The notes beneath the pieces are model-generated. The model was not told where the DNA came from and did no database searches. It saw nothing but the letters and a program-made list of their open reading frames with translations. The position numbers were made by a program, and so were the translations under genes. Shown piece after piece: positions 41,571 to 50,181 of a stretch of 53,145 nucleotides of DNA; within the stretch, counting starts at the first letter, position 1, and the number at the start of each line of letters is the position of its first letter. Source of the DNA: Actinomycetota bacterium (GTDB lineage: Bacteria; Actinomycetota; Geothermincolia; Fen-727; Anoxymicrobiaceae). The DNA is taken from contig JAHIMR010000024.1 in the NCBI GenBank assembly GCA_018896525.1, positions 1 through 53,145 on the forward strand, given 5' to 3'.

Positions 41571-42263
41571 CCCACGCGGATTTTCGGAGATGGCGAGGGC
41601 CAGCAGGCCGTACAGGAGTTCGGTGACCTCCCGCTCTATCTGTCGGGCGCACTTCTCCATTTCCTCCTTCGGTCCTCCCAGGGGGTCGTGTATCCCGCTC
41701 ACCTGGTGGTAGCACGAGGGGAAGAGCGTCATGAGGTCGCGGATGCCCAGCGGCACACCCTTCAGTGGCCGGAGCATCTCACGACGCGAGCTTCTCAAGG
41801 TGGCCGCTGCAAGGTCAAGCGCCCGTTCGAGCTCGGCTGCCGGAAGAGTACGGGCCGTAACTGCCGCGTCGTGTTCGCACATCCGCACTCCGTTGTCCTG
41901 AAGGATCGTATCGATGGCCCCGTTGACCCCGATGAGCGAGAAGCACTTGTCCTTGAACTCCTGGAACCGGTTGGCGAGCATGCTGCACTGCTGGTGGGTC
42001 ATGGTCACGGCGAGATCCGACCGGCGCATCCGCCGTTCATCCACAGGTGCGGCGGCGGTTTGAAGGGCGGGAACGCCGATGGAGTCAAGCGCATGAAGGG
42101 TCCCGGGGTGTGGCGGTGAACCGGCCTCGGCCGAAAGGCCGCCTGACTCACAGGTGAAGACCTCCCGCCGGCCGCCCAGGATCTCAGCCGACCTTGCCTG
42201 TAGAACGCACTCGGCGATTACGCTTCTCACGATATTACCGGCACAGATGAAGAGGATTCTCAC
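41550..42263 (-). CDS. Divergent low-molecular-weight protein tyrosine phosphatase-like protein
   Basis: 237 residues. MRILFICAGNIVRSVIAE is the LMW-PTP P-loop: the CX5R nucleophile loop is kept as CAGNIVR, with I-V in place of the usual I-C and V in place of P after RS. SGIHDPLGGP supplies the general-acid DP loop. Between them is an extra stretch of about 80-90 residues not present in the 150-residue family norm. It may be an active phosphatase with a lid domain, or act on other phosphoesters. It overlaps rdgB tail to tail by 21 bases and lies nine bases from the lipid kinase gene, with which it is probably co-transcribed. Confidence 0.75.
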   Translation of the reverse strand: MRILFICAGNIVRSVIAECVLQARSAEILGGRREVFTCESGGLSAEAGSPPHPGTLHALDSIGVPALQTAAAPVDERRMRRSDLAVTMTHQQCSMLANRFQEFKDKCFSLIGVNGAIDTILQDNGVRMCEHDAAVTARTLPAAELERALDLAAATLRSSRREMLRPLKGVPLGIRDLMTLFPSCYHQVSGIHDPLGGPKEEMEKCARQIEREVTELLYGLLALAISENPRGLKHGLQ

Positions 42264-42271
42264 GTCAGCGG

Positions 42272-43270
42272 TCAGGAGCCGTTGGCCGCTGAAGGGGAGG
42301 CGGAAAGGACGTTCAGCGCCCCGCGCTCGATGGAGAGATGGAAGCTGGTGCCGGCCGGGTAGAAGTACACCTCGCCGTCCTCCTGGGCGTAGACGTCCTC
42401 CAGCACATCGATGTCGGCGCTATCACAGTCGAAGCTCTCCACCGCGGGCATCCTGGCGTGCTTGCCTTTGAGCAGGAGTAACCCCGACACGAACGCCACC
42501 GGGACGCTCATAGGCCTGGCGATGGTACCGTACAGCCTGCCGTCATCCGGTTTCGCCCCAGGGGCTATCAGGAAGTTCTGGCCGTACCGGTTGATGTTGG
42601 CGAACATTGCCGCTATCAGATTGCCCTCGTGCTCGAACCCGTCGGTCCTTATTCGAAGTTTCCAGGTGGGTGCTCCCTTGAACAACAGCACAACCGTTCT
42701 CTTCAGGGAGGCGTACCAGTAGCCGATGACGCCGAACCTCTTGTACTTCTGGGCCCGGTTGGCGAGGTCGCCGTCGAGGCCGATACCGAGGATGTTGCTG
42801 CAGTACTTGACCTGCCGTTTGCCGACACCGTTTACCTCGATCCTGATGAGGTCAATCGGACGGATGTTGAAGTCAACCATGGCCTCGAGCGTACTCTCTA
42901 CCGACTCGAAGCCCAGCGCGCGGCAGAAGTCGTTGGCGGTACCGGCGGGGATAGGCGCCAGGACCACGTTCTTGTTGGACCGGGACAGCATCACGTTGTT
43001 GATAACCTGGTTTATCGCCCCGTCCCCTCCGAAGACCATGATGACGCGGGAACCGCCGAACCTCTTGGACCAGAACTCCATGGTGGAGCCGACGTCGTCG
43101 GGATGGTCGGTGGAGGTCTCCTCAAGGTTCATGCCCTCGCGCCTGATCAGGCTCCGAACGCGTGACGCCAGCAGGGAACCCTTCTTGCTCATCGGGTTCA
43201 CGATGATAAGCAGTCGCTCCTCGATGGTCTTTACGCGGTCCACGAAGCGGTGCTTCTCGGGGTTTGTCAT
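42272..43270 (-). CDS. Diacylglycerol/lipid kinase family protein
   Basis: 332 residues. DAGK catalytic domain: IIVNPMSKKGSLL, FGGDGAINQVINN (the GGDG nucleotide motif), and APIPAGTANDFCRALG; the C-terminal beta domain carries the lipid site. Similar to DgkB/YegS-type proteins that phosphorylate diacylglycerol or a related lipid. The first ATG 43270 is separated by only one base from MITE copy D and has no ribosome-binding site, so a downstream start (such as GTG at about residue 10) or translation through the insertion is uncertain. Confidence 0.85.
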   Translation of the reverse strand: MTNPEKHRFVDRVKTIEERLLIIVNPMSKKGSLLASRVRSLIRREGMNLEETSTDHPDDVGSTMEFWSKRFGGSRVIMVFGGDGAINQVINNVMLSRSNKNVVLAPIPAGTANDFCRALGFESVESTLEAMVDFNIRPIDLIRIEVNGVGKRQVKYCSNILGIGLDGDLANRAQKYKRFGVIGYWYASLKRTVVLLFKGAPTWKLRIRTDGFEHEGNLIAAMFANINRYGQNFLIAPGAKPDDGRLYGTIARPMSVPVAFVSGLLLLKGKHARMPAVESFDCDSADIDVLEDVYAQEDGEVYFYPAGTSFHLSIERGALNVLSASPSAANGS

Positions 43271-43271
43271 T

Positions 43272-43437
43272 TAGTGCCCCGTCTCATGAATTCGCTGGCA
43301 TTCGAACGCCGCTGCATCCACACCGGCTGCGTTCCGCTCCCTCGAAGTACTACATAAGTACGTCTCGGTCACGCGCCTTGCCGGAGCGGCGCACCGACGC
43401 TCTCGGTGCGTAACCGTACTCATGAGACGGGACACTG
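43272..43437 (-). mobile_element. MITE copy D (about 166 bp)
   Basis: The left end TAGTGCCCCGTCTCATGA and the right end TCATGAGACGGGACACTG are inverted repeats; it is TA-flanked on the left, TG on the right. It carries the conserved blocks in inverse orientation (GCATTCGAACGCC near the left). The sequence starts one base from the lipid-kinase ATG, and a T/A-rich tail with ATTATATCAC follows. Confidence 0.8.
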
Positions 43438-43548
43438 GCATTCCTCCTTACGAGCGGGAGAAGATTATATCACAAGGACCCCCCCCAACACCCCGCTAAG
43501 TCACGCTCGTAAGATAGAATATTACCAGAGACGGAAGGAAGGAGAGCG

Positions 43549-44217
43549 TTGAAGTTGATAGCGCACCGGGGAGGCAGGGGCTTCGGGGATGACAACACGC
43601 TGGAGGCGATGGAGAAGGCGGTCGGATCCGGCGTCCGCATGATCGAAACCGACGTACGCGTCAGCGCTGACGGTCAATTGGTCATCTGCCATGGTGCGAC
43701 CGTCTCGGGCCATATCGTGAGCAGGATCACGTACGACGAGCTCAAGCGTAGCGAGCCGGAGAGACCTCTGCTGGTCGAGATACTCAACAGGCTGGCCAAT
43801 TCGGTGGCGTTTAACCTGGAGATAAAGGACGCGCCTGTTCGCGCGGTGGGGGAGACCATCGAGATGTATGGGATCGAGAAACGGACCCTTGTCACCTCGT
43901 TTGACGACTCGTTTCTGTGCGAGTTCAGGAAGGAGTTCCCCGGAGTACGGATCGGGTACCTGTACCGCATGTCGTACAGTCGGGACGGGAAGATGGATAA
44001 CGCTTCCGCAACGGGCGCGGAGGTGTTGCTGCCCTTCCTCCACAGCATCGATCCCGAACTGGTGTACCTTGCCCACCAGGAGGGACTTGATGTTTACGCC
44101 TGGACCGTGAATAACGAGGAAGACCTGGACAGGTTGTACGAGTTGGGGGTCGACGCCGTAATAACTGACCGGTTCGTTGACCTCAAGCGGGCCCTCGGCA
44201 AGAACTACACGACCTGA
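43549..44217 (+). CDS. Glycerophosphodiester phosphodiesterase
   Basis: 222 residues, GDPD TIM barrel. KLIAHRGGRGFGDDNT gives the HRG catalytic histidine; ETDVRVSADGQLVICHGAT carries the acidic metal ligands and the second His; NLEIKD and TSFDD are core strands; YAWTVNNEEDLDRL and GVDAVITDRF close it. Releases glycerol-3-phosphate from deacylated lipids. TTG 43549 is four bases after GGAG. No signal peptide, so cytoplasmic. Divergent from the lipid-kinase gene, so a lipid-recycling pair is possible. Confidence 0.9.
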   Translation: MKLIAHRGGRGFGDDNTLEAMEKAVGSGVRMIETDVRVSADGQLVICHGATVSGHIVSRITYDELKRSEPERPLLVEILNRLANSVAFNLEIKDAPVRAVGETIEMYGIEKRTLVTSFDDSFLCEFRKEFPGVRIGYLYRMSYSRDGKMDNASATGAEVLLPFLHSIDPELVYLAHQEGLDVYAWTVNNEEDLDRLYELGVDAVITDRFVDLKRALGKNYTT

Positions 44218-44227
44218 TCAAATCCTC

Positions 44228-44312
44228 AACATCCTCAACAAAATGACGCACTGGTGCCAGGCACCATCCGTGCAAAACGCAACACTGGTGCCAGGCACCA
44301 TCCGTGCAAAAC
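44228..44312. repeat. Palindromic repeat, TGGTGCCAGGCACCA family (copy 5, tandem)
   Basis: Two tandem units of CACTGGTGCCAGGCACCA followed by TCCGTGCAAAACGC, 40 bases apart, preceded by two ATCCTCAACA words. They occupy the space between convergent GDPD and galE genes. A two-copy array with almost no spacer variation suggests recent tandem duplication. Confidence 0.85.
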
Positions 44313-44322
44313 GCGACAGAGA

Positions 44323-45306
44323 TTACCCGTAGCCGTCGGGGTGACGGCTGTGCCATTGCCAGGCGGTTTCGATAATCGTTTCCAGGTCCGCGAACTCGGG
44401 TTTCCAGGCCAGGCGGGATTTGATGAGCTCCGATGAGGCCACCAGGATGGATGGGTCGCCTTCGCGGCGCTCCGCGTTGACGATATCGAACTCCCGGCCC
44501 GAGACCCGACCAACGACGTCGATAACCTCCTTCACCGAGAACCCGTTCCCGTTCCCCAGGTTGAAGACCGCACTCGGCCCACCGGATGACAGGTAATCCA
44601 GCGCCAGCAAATGAGCGCGAGCGAGGTCGAGAATGTGTATATAATCCCTGACACACGTCCCGTCGGGCGTCGGATAGTCGGTCCCATAGACGGATACGCT
44701 CGGCTCCGTACCCAGCGCGGCGGCTATCACCCGGGGAACAAGGTGCGTCTCGGGGTCGTGGTCTTCCCCCAGGTCATGTAGGATGTCGGCTCCCGCCGCG
44801 TTGAAGTACCGGAGCGATACGTAACTCAGGGAGCCCGCTTCGGACAACCACTTCAGAATCCGCTCGAACATCAGCTTGGATACTCCGTACGGGTTTATCG
44901 GCGCGGTCTCGGCGTCCTCCACGATGGGAGAGCCCTCCGGGATGCCGTAGGTCGCGGCGCTCGACGAGAACACCATGAGGTCGCAGTCGGTTTCCAGGAG
45001 GGCGCCGACGAGGTTCAGGCTACCGCCCACGTTGGTCCGGAAGTAGGCCAGCGGCTCGGCCACGGACTCCGCCACCAGGCTCCGAGCGGCGAAGTGCAGG
45101 CAGGCCTCCGGCTGGAAGGCGCGGCAGGTTTCGGTGACCGCTGAGAGGTCCTCCAGGTTCACAACCGCGATGTCCACCCCGCCGACCGCCCGCCGGTGTC
45201 CCCTGGAGAGGTTGTCAAGCACCACGACGTCGTGCCCCTCGTCGGCCAGCATTCGAACCATCACCGACCCGATATAGCCGGCCCCCCCGGTGACCAGGAC
45301 TCTCAC
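44323..45306 (-). CDS. galE: UDP-glucose 4-epimerase
   Basis: 327 residues, GTG start overlapping the galK stop (GTGA). VLVTGGAGYIGS binds NAD; FSSSAATYG and NPYGVSK supply the catalytic Ser and Tyr/Lys pair; LRYFNAAGA and PTPDGTCVRDYIHILDLA are standard GalE. Interconverts UDP-galactose and UDP-glucose: the last gene of the Leloir operon and also a supply of UDP-Gal for glycans. Confidence 0.94.
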   Translation of the reverse strand: MRVLVTGGAGYIGSVMVRMLADEGHDVVVLDNLSRGHRRAVGGVDIAVVNLEDLSAVTETCRAFQPEACLHFAARSLVAESVAEPLAYFRTNVGGSLNLVGALLETDCDLMVFSSSAATYGIPEGSPIVEDAETAPINPYGVSKLMFERILKWLSEAGSLSYVSLRYFNAAGADILHDLGEDHDPETHLVPRVIAAALGTEPSVSVYGTDYPTPDGTCVRDYIHILDLARAHLLALDYLSSGGPSAVFNLGNGNGFSVKEVIDVVGRVSGREFDIVNAERREGDPSILVASSELIKSRLAWKPEFADLETIIETAWQWHSRHPDGYG

Positions 45307-46475
45307 AGCACCTCCACCTCCATAGCGCCTTCCCCGGGGGTAGTCACCACGAAGCCGGCGTCACAGTGGGTGGACTGCCAGTACAGTCCCGGAACGCGCC
45401 CGAGGTATCGCTCCAGCGCGTCTTTCTTTATAAGGGAAATAACACATCCACCGAACCCGGCTCCGGTCATCCGGCAGCCCCACACGCCCGGCTGGGCGGC
45501 GGAGATCTCCTGCAGGGTGTCGAGCTCGAAGCTGGACACCTCGAACAGGTCACGCAGCGACTCGTGTGACCGGTTGAGCAGGTAGCCCAGAGTCTCGGGA
45601 TCCCCGGTCTCCAGGCACCTGGCCGCTTCCTCGACCCTGACGTTCTCGTATATAACATGCTGGGCGCGCAGCGCCAGGGTGTCGGGGATAGACCACCGGG
45701 CTTCCTCGAACTCCTTGATAGTGAGCCGGCTCAGGTTTTTCCTGGGGCCGACCCTGGCGGAGAGCAGGCTGAGGGCCTCGGCGCATTCCCGTCGCCTCTC
45801 GTTGTACTCCGAATCGGTCAGCGAGCGCCTGACCCCGGTGTGACCCACCACCAGGACGGTGTCCTTGAGGTTATACGGGATCTGGCGGTACTCAAGGGTG
45901 TCGCAGTCAAGCAGGATGACGTTCCGCTCCCTGGCGAAAGCCACCGCGAACTGGTCCATTACGCCGCAGGCGACGCCGACGAAATCGTTCTCCGCCCTGC
46001 GGCACACCTTCACCGCCTCCTCCTTGCTCAGCCGGCAGCCAAGGCTTCCCAGGCCCAGAACGGTCGCCATCTCCAGCGAGGCGGAGGACGAGAGGCCGGA
46101 ATCCAGGGGGAGGTCCCCGAAGTACATCGCGTCGAACGGGGGGATTTCGCCGCAAACTGTCTCGCCGGCATACAGGTACACACCCCGGACGTAGTCGGCC
46201 CAATCGTTCTTCTTTGTGACATCAGGGGTCATGATACGCGCCTCGAGGCCGAGCTGGTCGGAGTAGAGCCTCGCCGGGGGCAGGACGGAGGGTCGGACCA
46301 GCATGTAGGTGCCCTGCTGGATGGCGAACGGGAGAACGAGCCCGCCGTTGTAGTCGGTATGCTCGCCGATGAGGTTCACCCTCCCGGGAGCGAAGCAGAC
46401 GTCGATCTTGCCGCTGCGCCCGAATCGCGACTCGAAGTCAATCAGCTTCTTGCTTATCTCCACCTTATCCAGCAT
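45303..46475 (-). CDS. galK: Galactokinase
   Basis: 390 residues. GHMP kinase: the galactose signature GRVNLIGEHTDYNGG, the ATP-binding PLDSGLSSSASLE, and the third motif MTGAGFGGCVI are complete. ATG 46475 lies nine bases after GGGAAGG; ATG 46484, three codons earlier, abuts that site directly, so is less likely. Phosphorylates galactose at C1. Overlaps galE by four bases. Confidence 0.94.
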   Translation of the reverse strand: MLDKVEISKKLIDFESRFGRSGKIDVCFAPGRVNLIGEHTDYNGGLVLPFAIQQGTYMLVRPSVLPPARLYSDQLGLEARIMTPDVTKKNDWADYVRGVYLYAGETVCGEIPPFDAMYFGDLPLDSGLSSSASLEMATVLGLGSLGCRLSKEEAVKVCRRAENDFVGVACGVMDQFAVAFARERNVILLDCDTLEYRQIPYNLKDTVLVVGHTGVRRSLTDSEYNERRRECAEALSLLSARVGPRKNLSRLTIKEFEEARWSIPDTLALRAQHVIYENVRVEEAARCLETGDPETLGYLLNRSHESLRDLFEVSSFELDTLQEISAAQPGVWGCRMTGAGFGGCVISLIKKDALERYLGRVPGLYWQSTHCDAGFVVTTPGEGAMEVEVL

Positions 46476-46552
46476 GCGACTCATCCTTCCCGGCAGCCCG
46501 TACCGGCCGATTCAACCACGCCACGCCTGTTGACGCTCCCCGAAGGGACGGT

Positions 46553-47530
46553 TCAACCGCCGTTTATCATCGCCAACCGCTCCTCCACCTTCTCGCGGAT
46601 CTCGCCCGCTTTCTCCTCGGGGCACGACGGGTTAATAGTAGCCCAGGCCCCGGTCTCGGACGAGGCATTGTACTTCATCTTGTCGATGCTCCTCATGGGG
46701 GGATAGAACTCGATGTGGAAGTGATAGTAAGGGTACTCCCCCCCGTCGGTCGGGTCCTGGTGCATACACATCATATAGGGGAACGGGAAGCCGAACAGGC
46801 TGTCGTAGGCGCCGGTTATGCACTTGACGGCCAGGGCCAGGCCACGACGCTCGCCTGTGGTCATGCCGGAGAGGCTGCCGATGTGGCGGTCGGAGAGCAC
46901 ATCCACCTGGTAAGGGTACTCGGCAAACGGGGGGACGAAAGCGGTGAACCCCTGGTGCCGATAGACAATCCTGGAGCCGTCCGCCTTCTCGCGTTCGGCG
47001 AGGTCGCAGAACAGGCACCGCCCCGTCTTGCCGAAGTGGCTTTCCGCCGACTCGAGCTCCGTCTTGACCTTCAGTGGAACAAAGGGGTAGGCGTATATCT
47101 GCCCGTGCGGGTGAATCATCGTCACTCCCACCGCCTTGCCCCTGTTCTCGAAGATATAGACGAACTCGATCCCCGGGATGCTTCCCAGTTCGCGGTAGCG
47201 CTCTTCCCAGTGGTTGACAAGCTTCTCGATGTGATCCAGGGGGAGCTCAGGCAGCGTGATGTCGTGCAGGGGCGAGTAAAGGGTCACCTCGCATTTACCG
47301 AAGGCGGGACGGACCGGCACGAGGTCGTCGCCGGTGACGTCCGGCTCCGGCGGGTCGAGCGAGAGGGACGGGAAGTCGTTGTCGTAGGCGAAGACGTCGA
47401 ACTCCTCCGGGACCTTCCCCGATCCCGGGCAGAAGGGGCAGTAAGACTCGTCCAGGTCGGGCCGGACCTGCCGGTGAGACGCCACGATGGTCCACGTGCC
47501 AAGCAACGGGTTCCACCTGAGTTCGGCCAA
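46553..47530 (-). CDS. galT: Galactose-1-phosphate uridylyltransferase
   Basis: About 325 residues. ELRWNPLLGTWTIVASHR opens the HIT-like fold; CPFCPG provides one zinc pair, MIHPHGQIYAYP is the catalytic HPH, and YYHFHIEFYPP the second His region. Exchanges UMP between UDP-glucose and galactose-1-P. TTG 47530 is five bases after AGGGAGG and fits family N-termini; the open frame begins at GTG 47566, which has no ribosome-binding site. First gene of galT-galK-galE. Confidence 0.92.
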   Translation of the reverse strand: MAELRWNPLLGTWTIVASHRQVRPDLDESYCPFCPGSGKVPEEFDVFAYDNDFPSLSLDPPEPDVTGDDLVPVRPAFGKCEVTLYSPLHDITLPELPLDHIEKLVNHWEERYRELGSIPGIEFVYIFENRGKAVGVTMIHPHGQIYAYPFVPLKVKTELESAESHFGKTGRCLFCDLAEREKADGSRIVYRHQGFTAFVPPFAEYPYQVDVLSDRHIGSLSGMTTGERRGLALAVKCITGAYDSLFGFPFPYMMCMHQDPTDGGEYPYYHFHIEFYPPMRSIDKMKYNASSETGAWATINPSCPEEKAGEIREKVEERLAMINGG

Positions 47531-47625
47531 CGCCACCTCCCTGTCTATCGCCACCTGCTGTTGCACGACTGATTAAACCATCCTTGTCCCACACCTTTCA
47601 AGCGACCGATTGACGAGGTAACGCT

Positions 47626-47654
47626 GTTATCAATAGGTTAACTAATACTGTAAA
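47626..47654 (-). promoter_or_regulatory. Putative gal operon promoter
   Basis: On the minus strand TTTACA (47649-47654), 17-base spacer, GATAAC (47626-47631). Transcription would start near 47619, about 90 bases before TTG 47530. The 190-base divergent gap (47567-47758) is AT-rich in this part and contains GTTATCAATAGGTTAAC, an imperfect inverted repeat that could be an operator. TTGACG at 47610-47615 could belong to a plus-strand promoter. Confidence 0.45.
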
Positions 47655-47758
47655 ATGATTCCCGGGCCTTATGCGTGCGCCAGGGACGGTAGCATTTCGC
47701 CCGAGTGTTACGTTGGATAACAGAGAGGTTGGTCTGACAGGCGGGAGGTTGAGAAAAG

Positions 47759-48367
47759 GTGCGTTGCGAGAAATGCGGGACCGAGAACCTTGAGGAGAAC
47801 GTCTACTGCAGGGAGTGCGGATCTCCGCTCGGGGAAGGGGTTCCCCCTCCCGGGGCGTCCGAGGAGGCCGGGCCGTCGCCGGTGGCGCGGTTCCTCACAG
47901 TTCTCTGGAGCCGCAAGGGGCCGATACTGATTGCCGCTTTCGTGGTTCTCATGATGTCGATGGTGTTCGCGCCGTGGGCGTTTATCCGGCTGGACGTACT
48001 GGGCCTTTCGGTGGTATCGAGGGATTTCAGCGGTTGGGAGATATACATCCCCCGCATCCTGTTCTTCCTCTCGATAATCCCCCTGCTCGTGTCCCTTATG
48101 CTGATAGCCGGTATCGGGACCAGGAGAAGGGTAGTGGAGACCCACATCTGCACCTTCTTCGGGGGCGTGATGTTCACGGTGTGGGTGATTATCTTCGCAC
48201 TGAGCCAGGTAATCAGGTCGCTGGTCCAGAACACGCAGGTGCTGCGGGTGAACGTGGCGGGAGGGCAGATAGCGACGATAATTCTCCTGGTAGGGTTTCT
48301 GTTCGGCATAATCGTGACCAGTTACGACCGTGGCCGGCTGATTGCCGCCGAGAAGGAAGGGAGTTAA
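47759..48367 (+). CDS. Zinc-ribbon membrane protein (unknown)
   Basis: 202 residues. The N-terminal zinc ribbon CEKCGTENLEENVYCRECG is followed by a proline-rich linker and four hydrophobic helices (ILIAAFVVLMMSMVFAPWAF; IPRILFFLSIIPLLVSLMLIAG; ICTFFGGVMFTVWVIIFALSQVI; IATIILLVGFLFGIIVTSY). GTG 47759 follows GGGAGG by ten bases. Three bases separate it from the next gene, which carries a similar zinc ribbon, so they probably work together. No known family recognised. Confidence 0.72.
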   Translation: MRCEKCGTENLEENVYCRECGSPLGEGVPPPGASEEAGPSPVARFLTVLWSRKGPILIAAFVVLMMSMVFAPWAFIRLDVLGLSVVSRDFSGWEIYIPRILFFLSIIPLLVSLMLIAGIGTRRRVVETHICTFFGGVMFTVWVIIFALSQVIRSLVQNTQVLRVNVAGGQIATIILLVGFLFGIIVTSYDRGRLIAAEKEGS

Positions 48368-48370
48368 GCG

Positions 48371-50029
48371 GTGAAAGGGATATTCAGAAAGGACAACCCC
48401 GGGGCTGAAGGGACGCCTGAGGAGCCGGAGGGAAAAGGCGAAACCGGCGAAGGGCCGCGAGACAAGGAGGAGGGAGCAGGGACCGAGGGGGCGAACGAGG
48501 AGCCCGGAACCTGTCCCGAGTGCGGGGCTACGGTAGAGGAGAACGCCAAGTTCTGTACCAGGTGCGCCGCCCCGTTGACCGATGAGGCGAAGGCGCTCGC
48601 CCTCGAGAAGAAGGCGGACGCCGCCGGTGTACAGCCCTGGGCCTACAAGGCGGGGGAACGTGTGAAACGGACTTCATGGTGGGTGAAGCTTGGAATACCA
48701 ATAGCGGTAGTCATCATAATTGGTATCGTGGTCGCCCTGTTCGTTATCGCCGCGGGGCACACACCACGTGCCACCGTGGATAGGTACATGTCACACCTGA
48801 AGGTGGGTGACTGGAGCGACGCCTACGAACTCCTGGTGCATCCCGGCGGAAAGTTTTCCACCTTCAACTACTTCCAGCGCTGGCAGGACGTCCAGGTCGA
48901 TAACCTGGGGCGAATGAATGACTACAGCGTGACCCCGAGGAAGGACGAGAACCGCCTGTTCGGCCGCCTTATATCCGAGGTGCCGCTTGATGGGGACCCC
49001 TTCGTGGTAAATCTCGTGTTCAAGACGGACAGCTTCAACGTGAACATCACCGCCGAGGACGCGGGCGGCACCTGGCCGTTCAAGAAGTATCGCTTGAGGC
49101 TCTCCGAGGGACCGACGCAGGCATACGTGACCCCTGCCGGGGCGGAGGTGTTCATCGACGGTGAGCCTGTCGGGAAAGCAGTACCGGACAAGGAGCTCGA
49201 GGAGGCCCTGTCGTTGGGGGACCTCCCGGACCTTGACGGCGCGGTTGAGTACGCACGCAAGATACGGCGTACCGCCGAGTACGCGGTTGCCGAGTTCAAG
49301 CGCCTTGCCATCGCATTGGATAACGTCGTACAGGACGCGCAGGGCATTTTCGACCAGGCGGGCACCAGCGGGATCTCCTGGGGGGAGATCATGGACTCGG
49401 TGGACCAGCTCGCCAACCAGAGCAAGGACTTCGGGATCGACATCGCCAGGGCTGCCATGCACCTGTACTGGATCTTCGGAGGTGGAGACGACGGGAGCAT
49501 CAGGGCCGAGTTGACCAGGGCCGAGACCGGACTGGAACTCAACAACCTGCCCGAGGGGTACCATGTCATAGAAGTAGAGTCACCCGGCATGAAGCCCGAG
49601 TCCAAGGAGTTCTACAGCCCGGAGTCTGTGGAGATTACGCTGGAGCCGAGCAGCAAGATGAGGAAGGCCATCATTGATACCGTCAATCAGTACTACAGCG
49701 TGATAAGCAAGGCCTTACTTTCGGGGGACACAGGTGGGCTTTCGACGGTCCTGGCCGGTGAGTTCCTTGACGAGGAGACCGCGCGGGTCGAGGACCTGGT
49801 GGGCCGCGGGCTGACGGTGGCGTCCTCGCTGAAGAAAGTAGAGTTCGAGGAAGTGAAGGGGCTCGCGGAGGGAACGGCCACCGTGGAAACCGCGGAGACA
49901 TGGGACTATACTACATACCAGGGCCCGGTGCCGATCTCGGTGAACAAGAACGTCAAGCAGGACGAGACCTACACCTTGCGGCAAGGTGACGATGGGAAAT
50001 GGAAGATTATCGAGCGAAAATCGGATTAG
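48371..50029 (+). CDS. Zinc-ribbon, single-pass membrane protein with extracellular domains (TcaA-like layout)
   Basis: 552 residues, GTG 48371. Layout: acidic, low-complexity N-terminus (1-45), zinc ribbon CPECGATVEENAKFCTRC (about 48-65), one membrane helix (IPIAVVIIIGIVVALFVIAA, about 110-130), then about 420 extracellular residues. These start with an NTF2/DUF4878-like unit (TVDRYMSHLKVGDWSDAYELL), continue with a PEGA-like strand pair (TPAGAEVFIDGEPVG; LNNLPEGYHVIEVESPGM) split by a helical insertion of about 120 residues, and end in another NTF2-like unit (AIIDTVNQYYSVISKALLSG...WKIIERK). Similar layouts occur in TcaA/YrvJ-like envelope proteins; function unknown. Confidence 0.7.
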   Translation: MKGIFRKDNPGAEGTPEEPEGKGETGEGPRDKEEGAGTEGANEEPGTCPECGATVEENAKFCTRCAAPLTDEAKALALEKKADAAGVQPWAYKAGERVKRTSWWVKLGIPIAVVIIIGIVVALFVIAAGHTPRATVDRYMSHLKVGDWSDAYELLVHPGGKFSTFNYFQRWQDVQVDNLGRMNDYSVTPRKDENRLFGRLISEVPLDGDPFVVNLVFKTDSFNVNITAEDAGGTWPFKKYRLRLSEGPTQAYVTPAGAEVFIDGEPVGKAVPDKELEEALSLGDLPDLDGAVEYARKIRRTAEYAVAEFKRLAIALDNVVQDAQGIFDQAGTSGISWGEIMDSVDQLANQSKDFGIDIARAAMHLYWIFGGGDDGSIRAELTRAETGLELNNLPEGYHVIEVESPGMKPESKEFYSPESVEITLEPSSKMRKAIIDTVNQYYSVISKALLSGDTGGLSTVLAGEFLDEETARVEDLVGRGLTVASSLKKVEFEEVKGLAEGTATVETAETWDYTTYQGPVPISVNKNVKQDETYTLRQGDDGKWKIIERKSD

Positions 50030-50097
50030 AGAGTTGCCTGTACAAGCCGTCTCGCGTTGATGTCGAGGCCGCCCGAGAGCGGAGCGTTGGTGGAAGC

Positions 50098-50175
50098 CGG
50101 GGTGTAGCGCAGCCAGGTTAGCGCGCGTGCTTTGGGAGCACGAGGTCGGCGGTTCGAATCCGCCCACCCCGACCA
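50098..50175 (+). tRNA. tRNA-Pro (TGG)
   Basis: The acceptor stem CGGGGTG pairs with CACCCCG; discriminator A and encoded CCA end at 50175. The anticodon loop TTTGGGA between CGTGC and GCACG gives anticodon TGG. T-arm GGCGGTTCGAATCCGCC and a D-arm with GGTTAGCGC are complete. Confidence 0.96.
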
Positions 50176-50181
50176 CCCCCC

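Noticed and set aside
44228-44312. CRISPR-like array
   Set aside because: Only two tandem palindromic units, no unique spacers and no cas genes.
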